NCBI GenBank assembly: GCA_041496705.1
Contig: JBGQFD010000073.1
Span: 1-18,794, forward strand
Length of the DNA: 18,794 nucleotides
Source: VBDM01 sp041496705
GTDB taxonomy: Bacteria; Pseudomonadota; Gammaproteobacteria; Burkholderiales; SG8-39
Direction: 5' to 3'
This document shows, one piece after another, positions 1 to 7,999 of the stretch. Both the position numbers and the translations under genes were made by a program. The number at the start of each line of letters is the position of its first letter. The stretch's first letter is position 1. The notes under the pieces were generated by a model, which saw nothing but the letters and a program-made list of their open reading frames with translations, was not told the DNA's origin and made no database searches.

Positions 1-34
1 GCGCTCAAATTTATTGTATCGGACTTCGATAACG

Positions 35-346
35 ATGGACAATAGTATTGTTCGTGGCGTGTTTCTAGCGTTCGTGCGCGTGCACGTCTTGCACCATGCC
101 GCCGAAGAGCGCATCTTTGGCCTTGAGATGATCGAAGAGCTCCGCCGCCATGGCTACACGCTCAGTCCGGGCACGCTGTACCCGATTTTTCACGGCATGG
201 CAAAGACCGGCTATCTGCGATCCGCAAATGAGGTGGTCAACGGCAAGCTGCGGAAGTATTACGAGGCCACGCCGAAAGGACGGCGGCTGCTGAAGCAGGT
301 GAAGGGCAAGATTCGGGAATTGATGGACGAAGTAATCGAAGATTGA
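35..346 (+). CDS. PadR-family transcriptional regulator
   Basis: This 103-residue protein is a winged-helix DNA-binding repressor of the PadR type. The family signature is visible: a helix with GLEMIEELRRHGY, then the recognition segment LSPGTLYPIFHGMAKTGYL, then the wing ending in YEATPKGRRLL and a short C-terminal helix rich in Lys and Glu for dimerisation. The length fits the short PadR subfamily, which has only the DNA-binding domain. I chose the ATG at 35. A TTG at 14 is in frame, and the frame stays open to the left edge, so a longer start cannot be excluded, but homologues normally begin just before this hydrophobic helix. PadR proteins usually control a neighbouring gene and sense a small ligand. 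No intact partner follows on the same strand, only a possible remnant at 397, so the target is unknown. Confidence 0.85.
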   Translation: MDNSIVRGVFLAFVRVHVLHHAAEERIFGLEMIEELRRHGYTLSPGTLYPIFHGMAKTGYLRSANEVVNGKLRKYYEATPKGRRLLKQVKGKIRELMDEVIED

Positions 347-598
347 GGCGCTCTCGAGCGCTGGCGAATCCGAACTTCAAAGCGGGAGACTGCAATATGA
401 AACGTATGCTGTTAGTTGTTCTGTCGGCCGGTATGTAGAGGACTCTGAATATCCCTTTGCGTCGATTCCAGTCGTTCAGGACACAGAAACAACCTCGCGG
501 CAGTGCCCACCTTCATCCCTCTGGCGCGCCAGAATATACGCGTGCATGGCTGCGTCAAAGCCTACGCTTGAGTTCGATCACGCTGTCCGCTGCGCCAA
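347..598. other. Gene-poor gap between padR and the methyltransferase
   Basis: The 252 bp contain no convincing full gene. Directly after the padR stop there is a short inverted repeat, GCGCTC-TC-GAGCGC at 348-361, without a T tract. A 13-codon ORF with a purine-rich upstream stretch lies at 397-438. From 440 to 598 I see no recognisable promoter, repeat or conserved coding sequence. Confidence 0.5.
397..438 (+). pseudogene. 13-codon ORF resembling the start of an exported-protein gene (remnant or leader peptide)
   Basis: The ATG at 397 is preceded by AGCGGGAGA at a usable ribosome-binding distance. It reads MKRMLLVVLSAGM and then hits TAG at 436. The peptide has the basic N-terminus and hydrophobic core of a signal peptide, so it may be the broken 5' end of an exported-protein gene that once lay downstream of padR. 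A chance short ORF or a leader peptide are the alternatives. The sequence after the stop gave no continuing frame that I recognise. Confidence 0.25.
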
Positions 599-1357
599 AT
601 GGATCCCCAGCTTGAGCCGCTGTTCGAGGCCGCGACGCGGCCTTATGTCGAGGCAGGAAAATACGCGTGGCATTTTGCCAGAGGCAAGCTGCGCCGCGAC
701 CCGGTCTTCTTCTCCCTGCTACGCCGCGGCTTGCTGCCGGATCGCGGAAGCCTGCTCGACCTGGGTTGCGGCCGCGGGATTCTTTTGTCGCTGCTCATCG
801 CGGCGAGGGAGCAGTATCCCGCCGGAGCGTGGCCGCAGGATTGGCCTGCGCCTCCGTTGAACCTCGTCCTGCGGGGCGTCGAGCTGAATCAGGGCCGGGT
901 GCAGGTCGCGCGCCGGGCCCTTGGCAGCAAAGCTCAGGTGGACCCAGGCGACCTGCACGACATCGACCTGCCTCCAAGCTCGGTCATCGTCATGCTGGAC
1001 GTGCTGTTCTATATGGATGAGCCGTCGCAAGACCGTCTGCTCGCGAAGGCGGCAAGGGCGCTAGGGCCCGGCGGGCTGCTGTTGGTGCGCGAAACCGATG
1101 CCGGCGCGGGGTTCGCCTTCCACGTGACGCGATGGGGCGAACGGATCGCCGAGGCTCTGCGCGGCGAGTTCGCGCAGTCTCTGCATTATCGTGCCGCAGT
1201 TCAATGGCAGGTGGCGCTGGAGCGCCTTGGATTTTCCGTCGGCGTGGAGCCGATGAGCGAAGGCACGCCGTTCGCCAACTTGCTGTTCGTGGCCCGTAAG
1301 GCCGAAAGCTCCCCCGCTCCCGGCCCCCGGACCGCTCAGGCGGCGTCGGGCTGCTGA
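599..1357 (+). CDS. Class I SAM-dependent methyltransferase
   Basis: This 252-residue Rossmann-fold methyltransferase shows motif I (LLDLGCGRG, residues 52-60), the acidic strand-2 end (GVELN, 93-97, the Glu expected to bind the SAM ribose), motif IV (VIVMLDVLFYMD, 129-140) and the post-motif strand ALGPGGLLLVRE (154-165). The N-terminal 50 residues (LEPLFEAATRPYVEAGKYAW and following) form a helical extension over the active site. From memory, similar proteins occur in betaproteobacterial aryl polyene pigment gene clusters, but no other cluster gene is present here, so the substrate is unassigned. The ATG at 599 has no strong ribosome-binding site. The 3' end runs 22 bp into the convergent isomerase gene, and the Ala/Pro-rich last 20 residues look like a non-conserved tail. 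No functional role should be transferred beyond methyl transfer. Confidence 0.85.
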   Translation: MDPQLEPLFEAATRPYVEAGKYAWHFARGKLRRDPVFFSLLRRGLLPDRGSLLDLGCGRGILLSLLIAAREQYPAGAWPQDWPAPPLNLVLRGVELNQGRVQVARRALGSKAQVDPGDLHDIDLPPSSVIVMLDVLFYMDEPSQDRLLAKAARALGPGGLLLVRETDAGAGFAFHVTRWGERIAEALRGEFAQSLHYRAAVQWQVALERLGFSVGVEPMSEGTPFANLLFVARKAESSPAPGPRTAQAASGC

Positions 1358-1974
1358 GAAGGCTGCGCCCGGATGAATGCGTCGAGCTGCATGCAGGCTT
1401 CGTGCAGGCGCATCACCGTCGGGTAAGGCTTGAGGTCGCAGTCGTAGCGCTGCGCGTTGAACACCTGCGGCACCAGGCAGCAGTCGGCCATGGTGACTTG
1501 GTCGCCGAAACAGTGCCTGCCGTGCTTGCGGTTGTCGCGGAGAAACCCCTCGACCATCCTGAAACCTTCGGCGATCCAGTGGCGGTACCAGCCGTTTACG
1601 CCCTCCTCGTCGAGCCCGTAGGCCTTGCGGATGTACTTCAGGCTGCGAAGGTTGTTGAGCGGATGGATCTCGCAGGCGACGATCTGCGACAGCGCGCGCA
1701 CGTAGGCGCGATCGAGCGGACCCTCGGGCAGCAGTTTCGGCCCGGAGTGCGCTTCGTCGAGGTACTCGATGATCGCGAGGGACTGCGTAAGCAGATGCTT
1801 GCCGTCCTGCAGCGCCGGCACCAGGCCCTGCGGGTTCACCGCTTTGTATTTTGCCTCCAGGTGCTCGCCCTTGGGCAGGCTGACCAGCGCCGGCTCGTAC
1901 TCGAGCCCCTTGTGGTTCAGCGCGATGCGCACCCGGAACGATGCCGACGAACGGAAAAACGTGTAGAGCTTCAT
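1336..1974 (-). CDS. maiA: Zeta-class glutathione S-transferase / maleylacetoacetate isomerase
   Basis: The 212-residue product matches the normal length of maleylacetoacetate isomerase, which uses glutathione to convert maleylacetoacetate to fumarylacetoacetate in tyrosine/homogentisate breakdown. The N-terminal thioredoxin-like domain carries the zeta motif as RSSASFRVRIALN (8-20); the Cys of the canonical SSCxxRVRIAL form is Ala, with the two Ser retained, which is common in proteobacteria. NPQGLVPAL (47-55) contains the cis-Pro, and QSLAIIEYLDE (64-74) forms the glutathione site. The helical domain has HPLNNLRSLKYI (104-115) and GDQVTMADCCLVPQ (157-170), both typical of the zeta class. 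Neighbouring hmgA or fahA genes are not seen, so use on another cis-dienoic acid (for example maleylpyruvate) is possible. It lies 62 bp downstream of the acyl-CoA synthetase gene and may be cotranscribed with it. Confidence 0.85.
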   Translation of the reverse strand: MKLYTFFRSSASFRVRIALNHKGLEYEPALVSLPKGEHLEAKYKAVNPQGLVPALQDGKHLLTQSLAIIEYLDEAHSGPKLLPEGPLDRAYVRALSQIVACEIHPLNNLRSLKYIRKAYGLDEEGVNGWYRHWIAEGFRMVEGFLRDNRKHGRHCFGDQVTMADCCLVPQVFNAQRYDCDLKPYPTVMRLHEACMQLDAFIRAQPSQQPDAA

Positions 1975-2036
1975 GGGTCCGTGCCTGCCAGTGCCGCCAC
2001 GCTAACCGAAGCGCAGCTTCATGGCAAGAATGGCGC

Positions 2037-3680
2037 TCATGCCGGATTCTCGGAGCCCTTCTTTCGCTCCTCCTCGCGTCGGCGCAGGATCCTGCGCTGG
2101 ATTTTTCCCGTCGTGGTCATCGGCAGGCTGTCGACGAACTCGATCTCCTTGGGAACCTCATAAGCTGCCAGCTTGACGCGCACGTGCTGCTGCAGTTCGG
2201 CTTCCAGCTGCGCCGAGGGCGCGCGACCCGGCGTGAGCACCACGAACGCCTTGACGATGTTGGTCCGCTCGGCATCGGGGCTGCCGACCACGGCCGCGTT
2301 CGCCACCGCCGGGTGCTTGACCAGGCAGTTCTCGATCTCGGAGGGGCCGATGCGATAACCCGCGCTCTTGAACAGGTCGTCGGCGCGGCCCTGGTACCAG
2401 AAGTTTCCCTGCGCGTCGCGCCGCGCCAGATCGCCGGTGCGGCACCAGCGGCCGCTGTACTTGGCGCGCGTCGCCTCCGGATTTTTCCAGTACCCGAGGA
2501 AGAATACCGGGTCGTCCTCGTCCCAGACCGCAATCTCCCCGGGTTCGCCGTGGGGAACTTCGTCCCCGCCTGAGTCGATGCAGGCGACGCGGTGGCCCGG
2601 ATACGGCCGCCCGATCGATCCGGGCAGCGCCGGCCACAGCGTGTGCGAGTTTCCCACCACGTAGTTGATCTCGGTCTGGCCGAACATCTCGTTCACGGTG
2701 ACCCCCAGCGACTCGCGGGTCCACTCGAACACCGTCTCGCCCACCGACTCCCCCGCGCTCATGATCGAGCGCAGGCGCAGCGCATGGCGCTCGCGGGGAT
2801 GCGGCACCGCCTTCATCATCATCTTCAGGGCCGTGGGAAACAGGAAGGTGTTGCTCACGCGGTACTTCTCCATCAGCGCCAGCGCGCGCTCGGGGTCGAA
2901 TCTTCCGCGGTAGCCGAGCAGCGGGACGCCATGGTAGAGCGACGGCAGCAGCGCGTCCATGAGGCCTCCGGTCCAGGCCCAGTCGGCCGGGGACCAGAAC
3001 AGGTCCCCGTCCTGTGGAAACAGGTCGTGCGAATGCACGAAGCCCGGCAGATTGCCGAGCAGCACCCGCTGCGGCATCAGCGCTCCCTTGGGCGGACCGG
3101 TCGTCCCGCTTGTGTAGACGAGCAACGCCGGGTCTGCTGCAAGAGTCGGGACCGGCGTGAACCGCGGCGAAGCCCGGCCAAGGAGCCCTTCCCAGGGCTG
3201 CACCCAGGACTCGCGCGCACCGGCGACGCCGATCGCATGCGCAAGGTGCGGAAGCCGGCCGCGCACCTGCGCAAGATTCGGCAGCGATGCGGGATCGATC
3301 AGTGCGACGGCTGCTTCGCTATCCTGCAGCCGGTATTCGAGCGCGTCCGGCCCGAACAGTATTGAGAGCGGCATTGCGACCGCGCCCATCTTGTAGCAGG
3401 CGATGTGCGCGATCGCGGTTTCCGGCCGCTGCGGCAGGACAATCGCCACGCGATCGCCGCGACCCACGCCGAGCTCGACAAGCGCGTTGGACAGGCGGTT
3501 CGCCTGCTCCTCGAGCTGGCGGAAGGAACAGGTTGCGCTCGCACCGCTTTCGTCTTCCCAGTAGAGCGCGATGCGATCGCGCCCCTGGGCATGCCGGCCG
3601 CAGCACGCGGCGGCCACATTGAAGTGCGCCGGAACCTCCCATCGGAATGCGTCGTAGATCTCTCGATAGCGATCCCGCAT
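2037..3680 (-). CDS. AMP-forming acyl-CoA synthetase (ACSM/acetyl-CoA synthetase-like)
   Basis: The 547-residue protein is a member of the ANL adenylate-forming superfamily, which activates a carboxylic acid with ATP to an acyl-AMP and transfers it to CoA. The ordered motifs are all present: A3 phosphate loop YTSGTTGPPKG (189-199), A5 NEMFGQTE (330-337), A7 TGDLA (415-419), A8 hinge GYRIGPSEIE (441-450) and A10 TTTGKIQRR with the catalytic Lys526. The WSPADWAWTGGLMD segment (229-242) is typical of the acetyl/medium-chain acyl-CoA synthetase branch, so an acetate, propionate or medium-chain/aryl acid substrate is likely but not settled. I chose the ATG at 3680 because GGAGGACAGGCG precedes it; the frame is open 45 bp further upstream with an ATG at 3725 but no such site. 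It lies 74 bp downstream of mshN, and no clear terminator separates them. Confidence 0.88.
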   Translation of the reverse strand: MRDRYREIYDAFRWEVPAHFNVAAACCGRHAQGRDRIALYWEDESGASATCSFRQLEEQANRLSNALVELGVGRGDRVAIVLPQRPETAIAHIACYKMGAVAMPLSILFGPDALEYRLQDSEAAVALIDPASLPNLAQVRGRLPHLAHAIGVAGARESWVQPWEGLLGRASPRFTPVPTLAADPALLVYTSGTTGPPKGALMPQRVLLGNLPGFVHSHDLFPQDGDLFWSPADWAWTGGLMDALLPSLYHGVPLLGYRGRFDPERALALMEKYRVSNTFLFPTALKMMMKAVPHPRERHALRLRSIMSAGESVGETVFEWTRESLGVTVNEMFGQTEINYVVGNSHTLWPALPGSIGRPYPGHRVACIDSGGDEVPHGEPGEIAVWDEDDPVFFLGYWKNPEATRAKYSGRWCRTGDLARRDAQGNFWYQGRADDLFKSAGYRIGPSEIENCLVKHPAVANAAVVGSPDAERTNIVKAFVVLTPGRAPSAQLEAELQQHVRVKLAAYEVPKEIEFVDSLPMTTTGKIQRRILRRREEERKKGSENPA

Positions 3681-3754
3681 CGCCTGTCCTCCGACGCACA
3701 AGGTAGCACAAGCACCCGGCGCCACGGGCGAGTGCAGGCGGTGATCCTTTGCGG

Positions 3755-4900
3755 CTACTGCAGCTGCTTCAGCCGCTGGTCGACGAAACCGAGAAGGTCG
3801 GGCGCGAGAGACCCGGCGGACTTGGCGGTGTTGAAGGCTTCAAGCGCTTCCTTGGGGCGCTCGGCCGCCTGGTACGACATTCCCAGGCCCACCCACCAGA
3901 TGCCGGCCGAGGGCGCCAGGCGCAGCGCCGCCTGGTATTGCTCGATCGCCTCTTTGTGCCGATCCAGACGCTGGTAGAGCGCGCCGGCGAAGGCGTGGAA
4001 ATCCGCGTTGCGGTCCGGAGGTGCGGGATGCTTTTGCAGGACGGCGAGCGCCCCGGAGGCATCGTTGCGCTCGACCAGGATGCGCGCGAGCAGCATGGCG
4101 AACCCGGTGTTCTCCGGATTCAGCGCCAGACCTTCCTGCAGCACCTCGGCGGCCTCGTCGACGCGCCTGGCCTCCAGCATAAGCGCCACCAGAGTCTGGC
4201 GCGCCGTCTCGTGCGTCGGACTGATCTTGAGGGCGTTGCGCAGTCCGTCCATGCCTTCGGCGATGCGTCCCTGGTTGACCAGGGCCACTGCGCGTCGGAA
4301 CTCGCTTTCGGCACGCTCCACCGGCGTGGTATTCGCGCGCCTTTCGATCTTTCCCGGTTCGACGGTCGCGCTCGACGCGGCCGCCAGGGCCGCGGATCGA
4401 ACCGGTGCTGCCGTCTTCCTGGAAGTCGCTGGTTTCAGCACGGGCCTCGCGCGCTCCAGGATCGGCGTCGTCATTTCGGTCGCGAGACGCAGCATGTCGA
4501 AACTGACCTTATCGCGTGACGCCGTGGGTAGCTGCCCGCCGACCCCCGCGGCATCGCCGGCACTCGGGCCCAATGCAGTGACAGCGGCAGTGACAGGAGC
4601 GGTGGGAGCCGCGAGCGCCGCTGGCGCAGTCCCGCCCTGCGGCACGACCTGCCTACTCGCCGACTCGTAGGCGAGTTCGGTGACCACGGGGCGCGGGGTC
4701 AACTGCCACACGAGCCACGCGACCCAGCCCACCGAGACCAGCATCGCCACGGCCATGATGCGCCAGAAGACGTCGGACACGATCTTGCGGGGAGTCACGG
4801 GACGAACGTGCTGCGCGAGGCCTTCGGCGCGCGCCGCCAGGCCGCCTTGCGGCGCGTGGCGCTTGTCGAGGTCCTGCAGCATCTTGTTGATCAGGCTCAT
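3755..4900 (-). CDS. mshN: MSHA pilus biogenesis TPR protein MshN
   Basis: This 381-residue bitopic membrane protein starts with SLINKMLQDLD, the N-terminal hallmark of MshN. One transmembrane helix follows (residues 47-67, RIMAVAMLVSVGWVAWLVW), then a low-complexity Ala/Pro/Thr linker (85-190) that would span the periplasm, then TPR repeats from about 193 to the end (for example AESEFRRAVALVNQGRIAEG and EAIEQYQAALRLAPSAGIWW). TPR proteins of pilus and type II systems serve as assembly scaffolds or secretin-associated factors. The start at 4900 overlaps the mshM stop in an ATGA, which settles the start and implies translational coupling. A longer open frame runs further upstream inside mshM but lacks such support. 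It is the last recognisable gene of the assembly block. Confidence 0.85.
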   Translation of the reverse strand: MSLINKMLQDLDKRHAPQGGLAARAEGLAQHVRPVTPRKIVSDVFWRIMAVAMLVSVGWVAWLVWQLTPRPVVTELAYESASRQVVPQGGTAPAALAAPTAPVTAAVTALGPSAGDAAGVGGQLPTASRDKVSFDMLRLATEMTTPILERARPVLKPATSRKTAAPVRSAALAAASSATVEPGKIERRANTTPVERAESEFRRAVALVNQGRIAEGMDGLRNALKISPTHETARQTLVALMLEARRVDEAAEVLQEGLALNPENTGFAMLLARILVERNDASGALAVLQKHPAPPDRNADFHAFAGALYQRLDRHKEAIEQYQAALRLAPSAGIWWVGLGMSYQAAERPKEALEAFNTAKSAGSLAPDLLGFVDQRLKQLQ

Positions 4901-5787
4901 CGGAAAACCGCCCAGCCGATGCTGGAGAACGCCACGCAGGCGAGTGCGAGCCAAAGCCAGACGCGCGACAGCGCGAAGGAAGCGGGCGTATCGCTCGCCG
5001 CGTCGCGGGCGTGCCTCGCCTCGACCCTGCGTGTGCCCTCGCCGTACGCGAGCATGATCGCCTTGTTGGCGAGAATATTGATGAGCCGCGGCACACCGCG
5101 GCTGGCGCGGTAGATGGCCCGAACAGCGGACCCGGAGAACACGCGCTCGCCCGAGTAGCCGGCGACGGCGAGCCGATGCGCGAGGTAATGATCGGTCTCC
5201 TCCCGGGTCAGCGTTCCCATGTGGTGCTGAAAGGTGATGCGCTGACGCAACTGCCGGATCGAAGGATGCGCGAGCCGCTCGTCGAGCTCCGGCTGGCCGA
5301 ACAGGATGACCTGGACCAGCTTTCTCTTTTCCGTTTCCAGATTCGTGAGAAGGCGCAACGCCTCGAGCGACTCCAGGGGCATCGCCTGGGCTTCGTCCAG
5401 ACACACCACCACGCGCTTCTTCTGGCGCGCAAAATCCAGGAGCGCGAGAGTAAGCGCCTTGAGCAGGTGGTGCTGGTCCAGACCGCTGTCCAACTTGACG
5501 CCGAGTTCCTCGGCGAGCGCGAGCAGCAGCGTCCTCGGCTCGAGGTTCGGATTGGGGATGTAGGCGCTCGCCCAGCCTTCGTCCAGCGTAGCGAGAAACT
5601 TGCGGCACAGCAGCGTTTTCCCCGTGCCCACTTCTCCGGTGACCTTGATGAAGCCTTCGCCGTTGGCGCTGGCGACGAGCAGCGTGTTGATCGCCTCCTG
5701 GCTGCTTTCACAGGCGTAGAAGAAACTCGAGTCGGGAGTGATCCCGAACGGGGATTCGCGCAGGCCGAGGTGCTGGAGGTAGACCAC
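4897..5787 (-). CDS. mshM: MSHA biogenesis AAA ATPase MshM (ExeA/GspA-like)
   Basis: The 296-residue product has the N-terminal LGLRESPFGITPDSSFFY stretch seen in ExeA/GspA/MshM ATPases, Walker A GEVGTGKT (51-58), Walker B VVVCLDEAQ (126-134), a sensor region around ILFGQPELDE (161-170) and the arginine-finger region RQLRQRITFQHHM (178-190). GVPRLINILANKA (231-243) is the conserved C-terminal AAA lid motif. A single transmembrane helix sits at the C-terminus (about 275-294), so the ATPase is cytoplasmic and membrane-tethered. ExeA-type proteins help insert or assemble the secretin; here the partner would be MshL and the adjacent MshN. It lacks the periplasmic peptidoglycan-binding domain of full-length ExeA. 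Translation starts at GTG 5787, 2 nt after the mshL stop, with GAGGT upstream. Confidence 0.9.
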   Translation of the reverse strand: MVYLQHLGLRESPFGITPDSSFFYACESSQEAINTLLVASANGEGFIKVTGEVGTGKTLLCRKFLATLDEGWASAYIPNPNLEPRTLLLALAEELGVKLDSGLDQHHLLKALTLALLDFARQKKRVVVCLDEAQAMPLESLEALRLLTNLETEKRKLVQVILFGQPELDERLAHPSIRQLRQRITFQHHMGTLTREETDHYLAHRLAVAGYSGERVFSGSAVRAIYRASRGVPRLINILANKAIMLAYGEGTRRVEARHARDAASDTPASFALSRVWLWLALACVAFSSIGWAVFR

Positions 5788-5789
5788 GG

Positions 5790-7613
5790 TTACCTCTGCG
5801 TCGATGAAGAACTCGACGAAGATCGTCCCATATTGAGGATGCGGTCTCGCGACTCGCGCACATCGTCCACCCAGTCCTGCTCGGACTGGATCACCGTGGG
5901 CTTGATCAGGATCACGAGTTCCTTCTTCACCACCGCTCTGCGATCGCTCCGGAACAGTCCACCGAGTCCGGGAACGTCCTTGAGTCCTGGAATCCCGGAC
6001 TGGTCGTCGGCCAGTTCCATTTTCATCAGCCCGCCGATCGCCACGATGTTGCCGTCGCGCACGCGCACCACGCTGTCGGTCTCGCTGACGGTGCTGCGCG
6101 CCAGCGGCAGAGTCACGTCGCCGCCGAACGCGGTGCCAAGGTTGACGTTCTTGTTGTCCTGCTGCACGTTGCTCACCGACGGGTGCACGTGAAGGATCAG
6201 CGTCGAGTCGCCGTCGATCTGCGGTGTGACGTCGAGCGCGACGCCCGAGAAGAACGGCCGCAGCGTCAACGTGGGAAACGTCGTGGTTCCGCCGGTCACC
6301 GCTCCGGTGGTGGTGGATCCGCCGGCGATGTTGGTGATGAAGAACTCGTCGGTCCCCACCTTGAGCACCGCCTTCTGATTGTTGATCGTCGCGATCCTCG
6401 GGCTCGACAGCACCTGCACGGACCCTTGCGATTCCAGGAACTGCAGCAGCGCGGAAAAGTTCTGCGTCTGGAACGCCAGCCCGAGCAGCGAACCGCCAGG
6501 CGTTCCCTGAAGGAGCGTCCCGGTGATCCCCGTCGTGGCGAGGGTCCGGGCCGCGGCGTCTCCGGTGATCGCCCCCGACCCGGGCCCGGGCCCGGAAGCC
6601 GTGGAGACGGCCCCGGTCCCGCTCGCGCCCAGGTTCGTATTCGGGCCCACGAGTCCGCCGGCCACGCCGAGCGGCCCGCGGCTGCCCCGTTGCGAGTTCG
6701 CGAACAATGCCCAGTTGATCCCGGACTGAAACTGGTCGGAGAGCGACACCTCTACGATCTTCGCCTCGAGCATCACCTGGCGCTCGACCGAGAGCCGGAT
6801 TTCACGCAGGTAGTTTTCCACCTGGCGCAATTCCTCCGGCATTGCGCGCACGACAATAACGCCCGCCTGGGGATTGACCACGACGCCACGGCTGCCATCC
6901 TTGCCTACGATCTGGGTGAGCGTCTGGCGCAAGTCTTCCCAGAAATCACTCCGTATCGAAGTCTGTATCCGGCTGCTGTCGGAGGGCGGCGCCGCGCTCG
7001 GCGCAGTAGTTCCCGGCGCAGGAACCGCAGGGCTGGTCATCCCGGCGGGTCCGAGAACCCCTGGGACCCCGGTCGCGCCGATTCCAGGGGAATCGGCCAC
7101 CGAGCCCGAGGTCACGCGAACGTCGCTGCGCCCCAGCCGCTGCGCAGTCAGGTAGTTCACCCGGAAGACCCGCGTCTGGATCGACGCGGGTTGCACGAAA
7201 ATGCGCGTTCCCTCGATCCGGTACTCGTAGCCGTAGAGTTCGCGAATGGCGTCCATGGCTTCGCGAACAGTAGTGTCCTTGAGCACCACGGTGACGTTTC
7301 CCGACACCTCCGGATGCATGAGCATGCTGTAACGCGTCCCGGACACGATGGACATGAACACTTGTGCGGCAGGCGCGTTGTTGACCGATATGTCGAAGCG
7401 CGGTTCGATCACCCGAGCCGAAACAGTCGGCAGGTCCGCCTTGAGCGGCGGCAGAAGCGCCTGCTGGACTTTCTCGCTCTCCTGGGCACGCGGCTGCTGC
7501 GCCGCGGCCTTGTCGAGTTCCTCGGTAATGAGGCTGTTGATTTGCCGCGGTCTCGATGTCGAGCACCCCGCGATTTGCAGGGCAATGCATGCTGTTATCA
7601 GCGCTCTTTTCAT
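5790..7613 (-). CDS. mshL: Outer-membrane secretin lipoprotein MshL
   Basis: This 607-residue protein is the pilus secretin, the ring-shaped outer-membrane pore. It has a lipoprotein signal with lipobox IAGC (Cys17), a short N-domain (about 70-145, with YSMLMHPEVSGNVTV and the ALKDTTVREAMDAI-like fold), a second N-domain with VVNPQAGVIVVRAMPEELRQVENYL (245-269), and the secretin core from VERQVMLEAKIVEVSL (277-292) to LVILIKPTVI (566-575). Core signatures VQVLSSPRIATINNQKA (399-415) and SGIPGLKDVPGLGGLFRS (539-556) are intact. Two Gly/Pro/Ala/Thr-rich stretches interrupt it: a linker at 170-215 and an insertion at about 308-375. The C-terminus ends in seven Ser then TQR. The ATG at 7613 overlaps the mshK stop (ATGA). 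Confidence 0.93.
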   Translation of the reverse strand: MKRALITACIALQIAGCSTSRPRQINSLITEELDKAAAQQPRAQESEKVQQALLPPLKADLPTVSARVIEPRFDISVNNAPAAQVFMSIVSGTRYSMLMHPEVSGNVTVVLKDTTVREAMDAIRELYGYEYRIEGTRIFVQPASIQTRVFRVNYLTAQRLGRSDVRVTSGSVADSPGIGATGVPGVLGPAGMTSPAVPAPGTTAPSAAPPSDSSRIQTSIRSDFWEDLRQTLTQIVGKDGSRGVVVNPQAGVIVVRAMPEELRQVENYLREIRLSVERQVMLEAKIVEVSLSDQFQSGINWALFANSQRGSRGPLGVAGGLVGPNTNLGASGTGAVSTASGPGPGSGAITGDAAARTLATTGITGTLLQGTPGGSLLGLAFQTQNFSALLQFLESQGSVQVLSSPRIATINNQKAVLKVGTDEFFITNIAGGSTTTGAVTGGTTTFPTLTLRPFFSGVALDVTPQIDGDSTLILHVHPSVSNVQQDNKNVNLGTAFGGDVTLPLARSTVSETDSVVRVRDGNIVAIGGLMKMELADDQSGIPGLKDVPGLGGLFRSDRRAVVKKELVILIKPTVIQSEQDWVDDVRESRDRILNMGRSSSSSSSTQR

Positions 7614-7999
7614 TGAACGTCACCCATTGGGTTCGGATTGGTGTTGACCGGCCGTGCTTCCGTATCCTTATCGCGCTTCTGCACCTCGGGAAGCAGCTTT
7701 ACCACCTTGGTTCCACCACCTTCGCGAAGCCTCACAGAGTCGAAGTCGATGCCGACCAAAGTCGCAGCGCCGACGCGATCGCCGATCCCGGTCAGCTTGC
7801 CGTTGATAAGCGCGAGTCTGCGTGTCGGAGACAGGACGATCGATTGCAGAATCGGGCCCGACGGCGCGGCGACCTCTGCGCCGAAAGGCAAGCCGCTAAG
7901 ATTCGGTGGCCGGGTCGGATCGGTCAGTTGGGCCAGCGCCGATTCCGCCATCGCAAGCGTGGCGAGCGCGACCAGCGTAGCGGCGTTTCGCGGACTCAT
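7610..7999 (-). CDS. mshK: MSHA biogenesis periplasmic protein MshK (PilP/GspC-like)
   Basis: The 129-residue product has a Sec signal peptide (residues 1-23, ending AESALA before QLTDPTRPP). The DPTRPP motif (27-32) just after the signal is typical of MshK. The rest (ILQSIVLSPTRRLALINGKLTGIGDRVG, then DFDSVRLREGGGTKVVKLL) is one small beta domain like the PilP/GspC HR domain, which links the inner-membrane alignment complex to the secretin. The start is the ATG at 7999, overlapping the mshJ stop as ATGA. A GTG 12 nt upstream is also in frame but lacks support. The tail (residues 110-129, ending NPNPMGDVQ) looks unstructured. The gene directly precedes mshL, its expected partner. Confidence 0.85.
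   Translation of the reverse strand: MSPRNAATLVALATLAMAESALAQLTDPTRPPNLSGLPFGAEVAAPSGPILQSIVLSPTRRLALINGKLTGIGDRVGAATLVGIDFDSVRLREGGGTKVVKLLPEVQKRDKDTEARPVNTNPNPMGDVQ

Noticed and set aside
2002..2040. A 12-codon minus-strand ORF between the acyl-CoA synthetase and maiA, with an ATGA overlap
   Set aside because: It reads MSAILAMKLRFG and then stops. It is too short to support, and such overlaps occur by chance next to stop codons.
3681..3754. A terminator between mshN and the acyl-CoA synthetase gene
   Set aside because: Only imperfect, bulged pairings are visible and there is no T tract.
5011..6192. A 393-codon plus-strand frame opposite mshM and the mshL 3' end
   Set aside because: It is a shadow of two well-supported genes, with no domain signature.
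6183..7616. A 477-codon open frame on the plus strand, opposite mshL
   Set aside because: Same reason: the opposite strand encodes an intact secretin, and the plus-strand product is Arg/Gly-rich low complexity without a ribosome-binding site.
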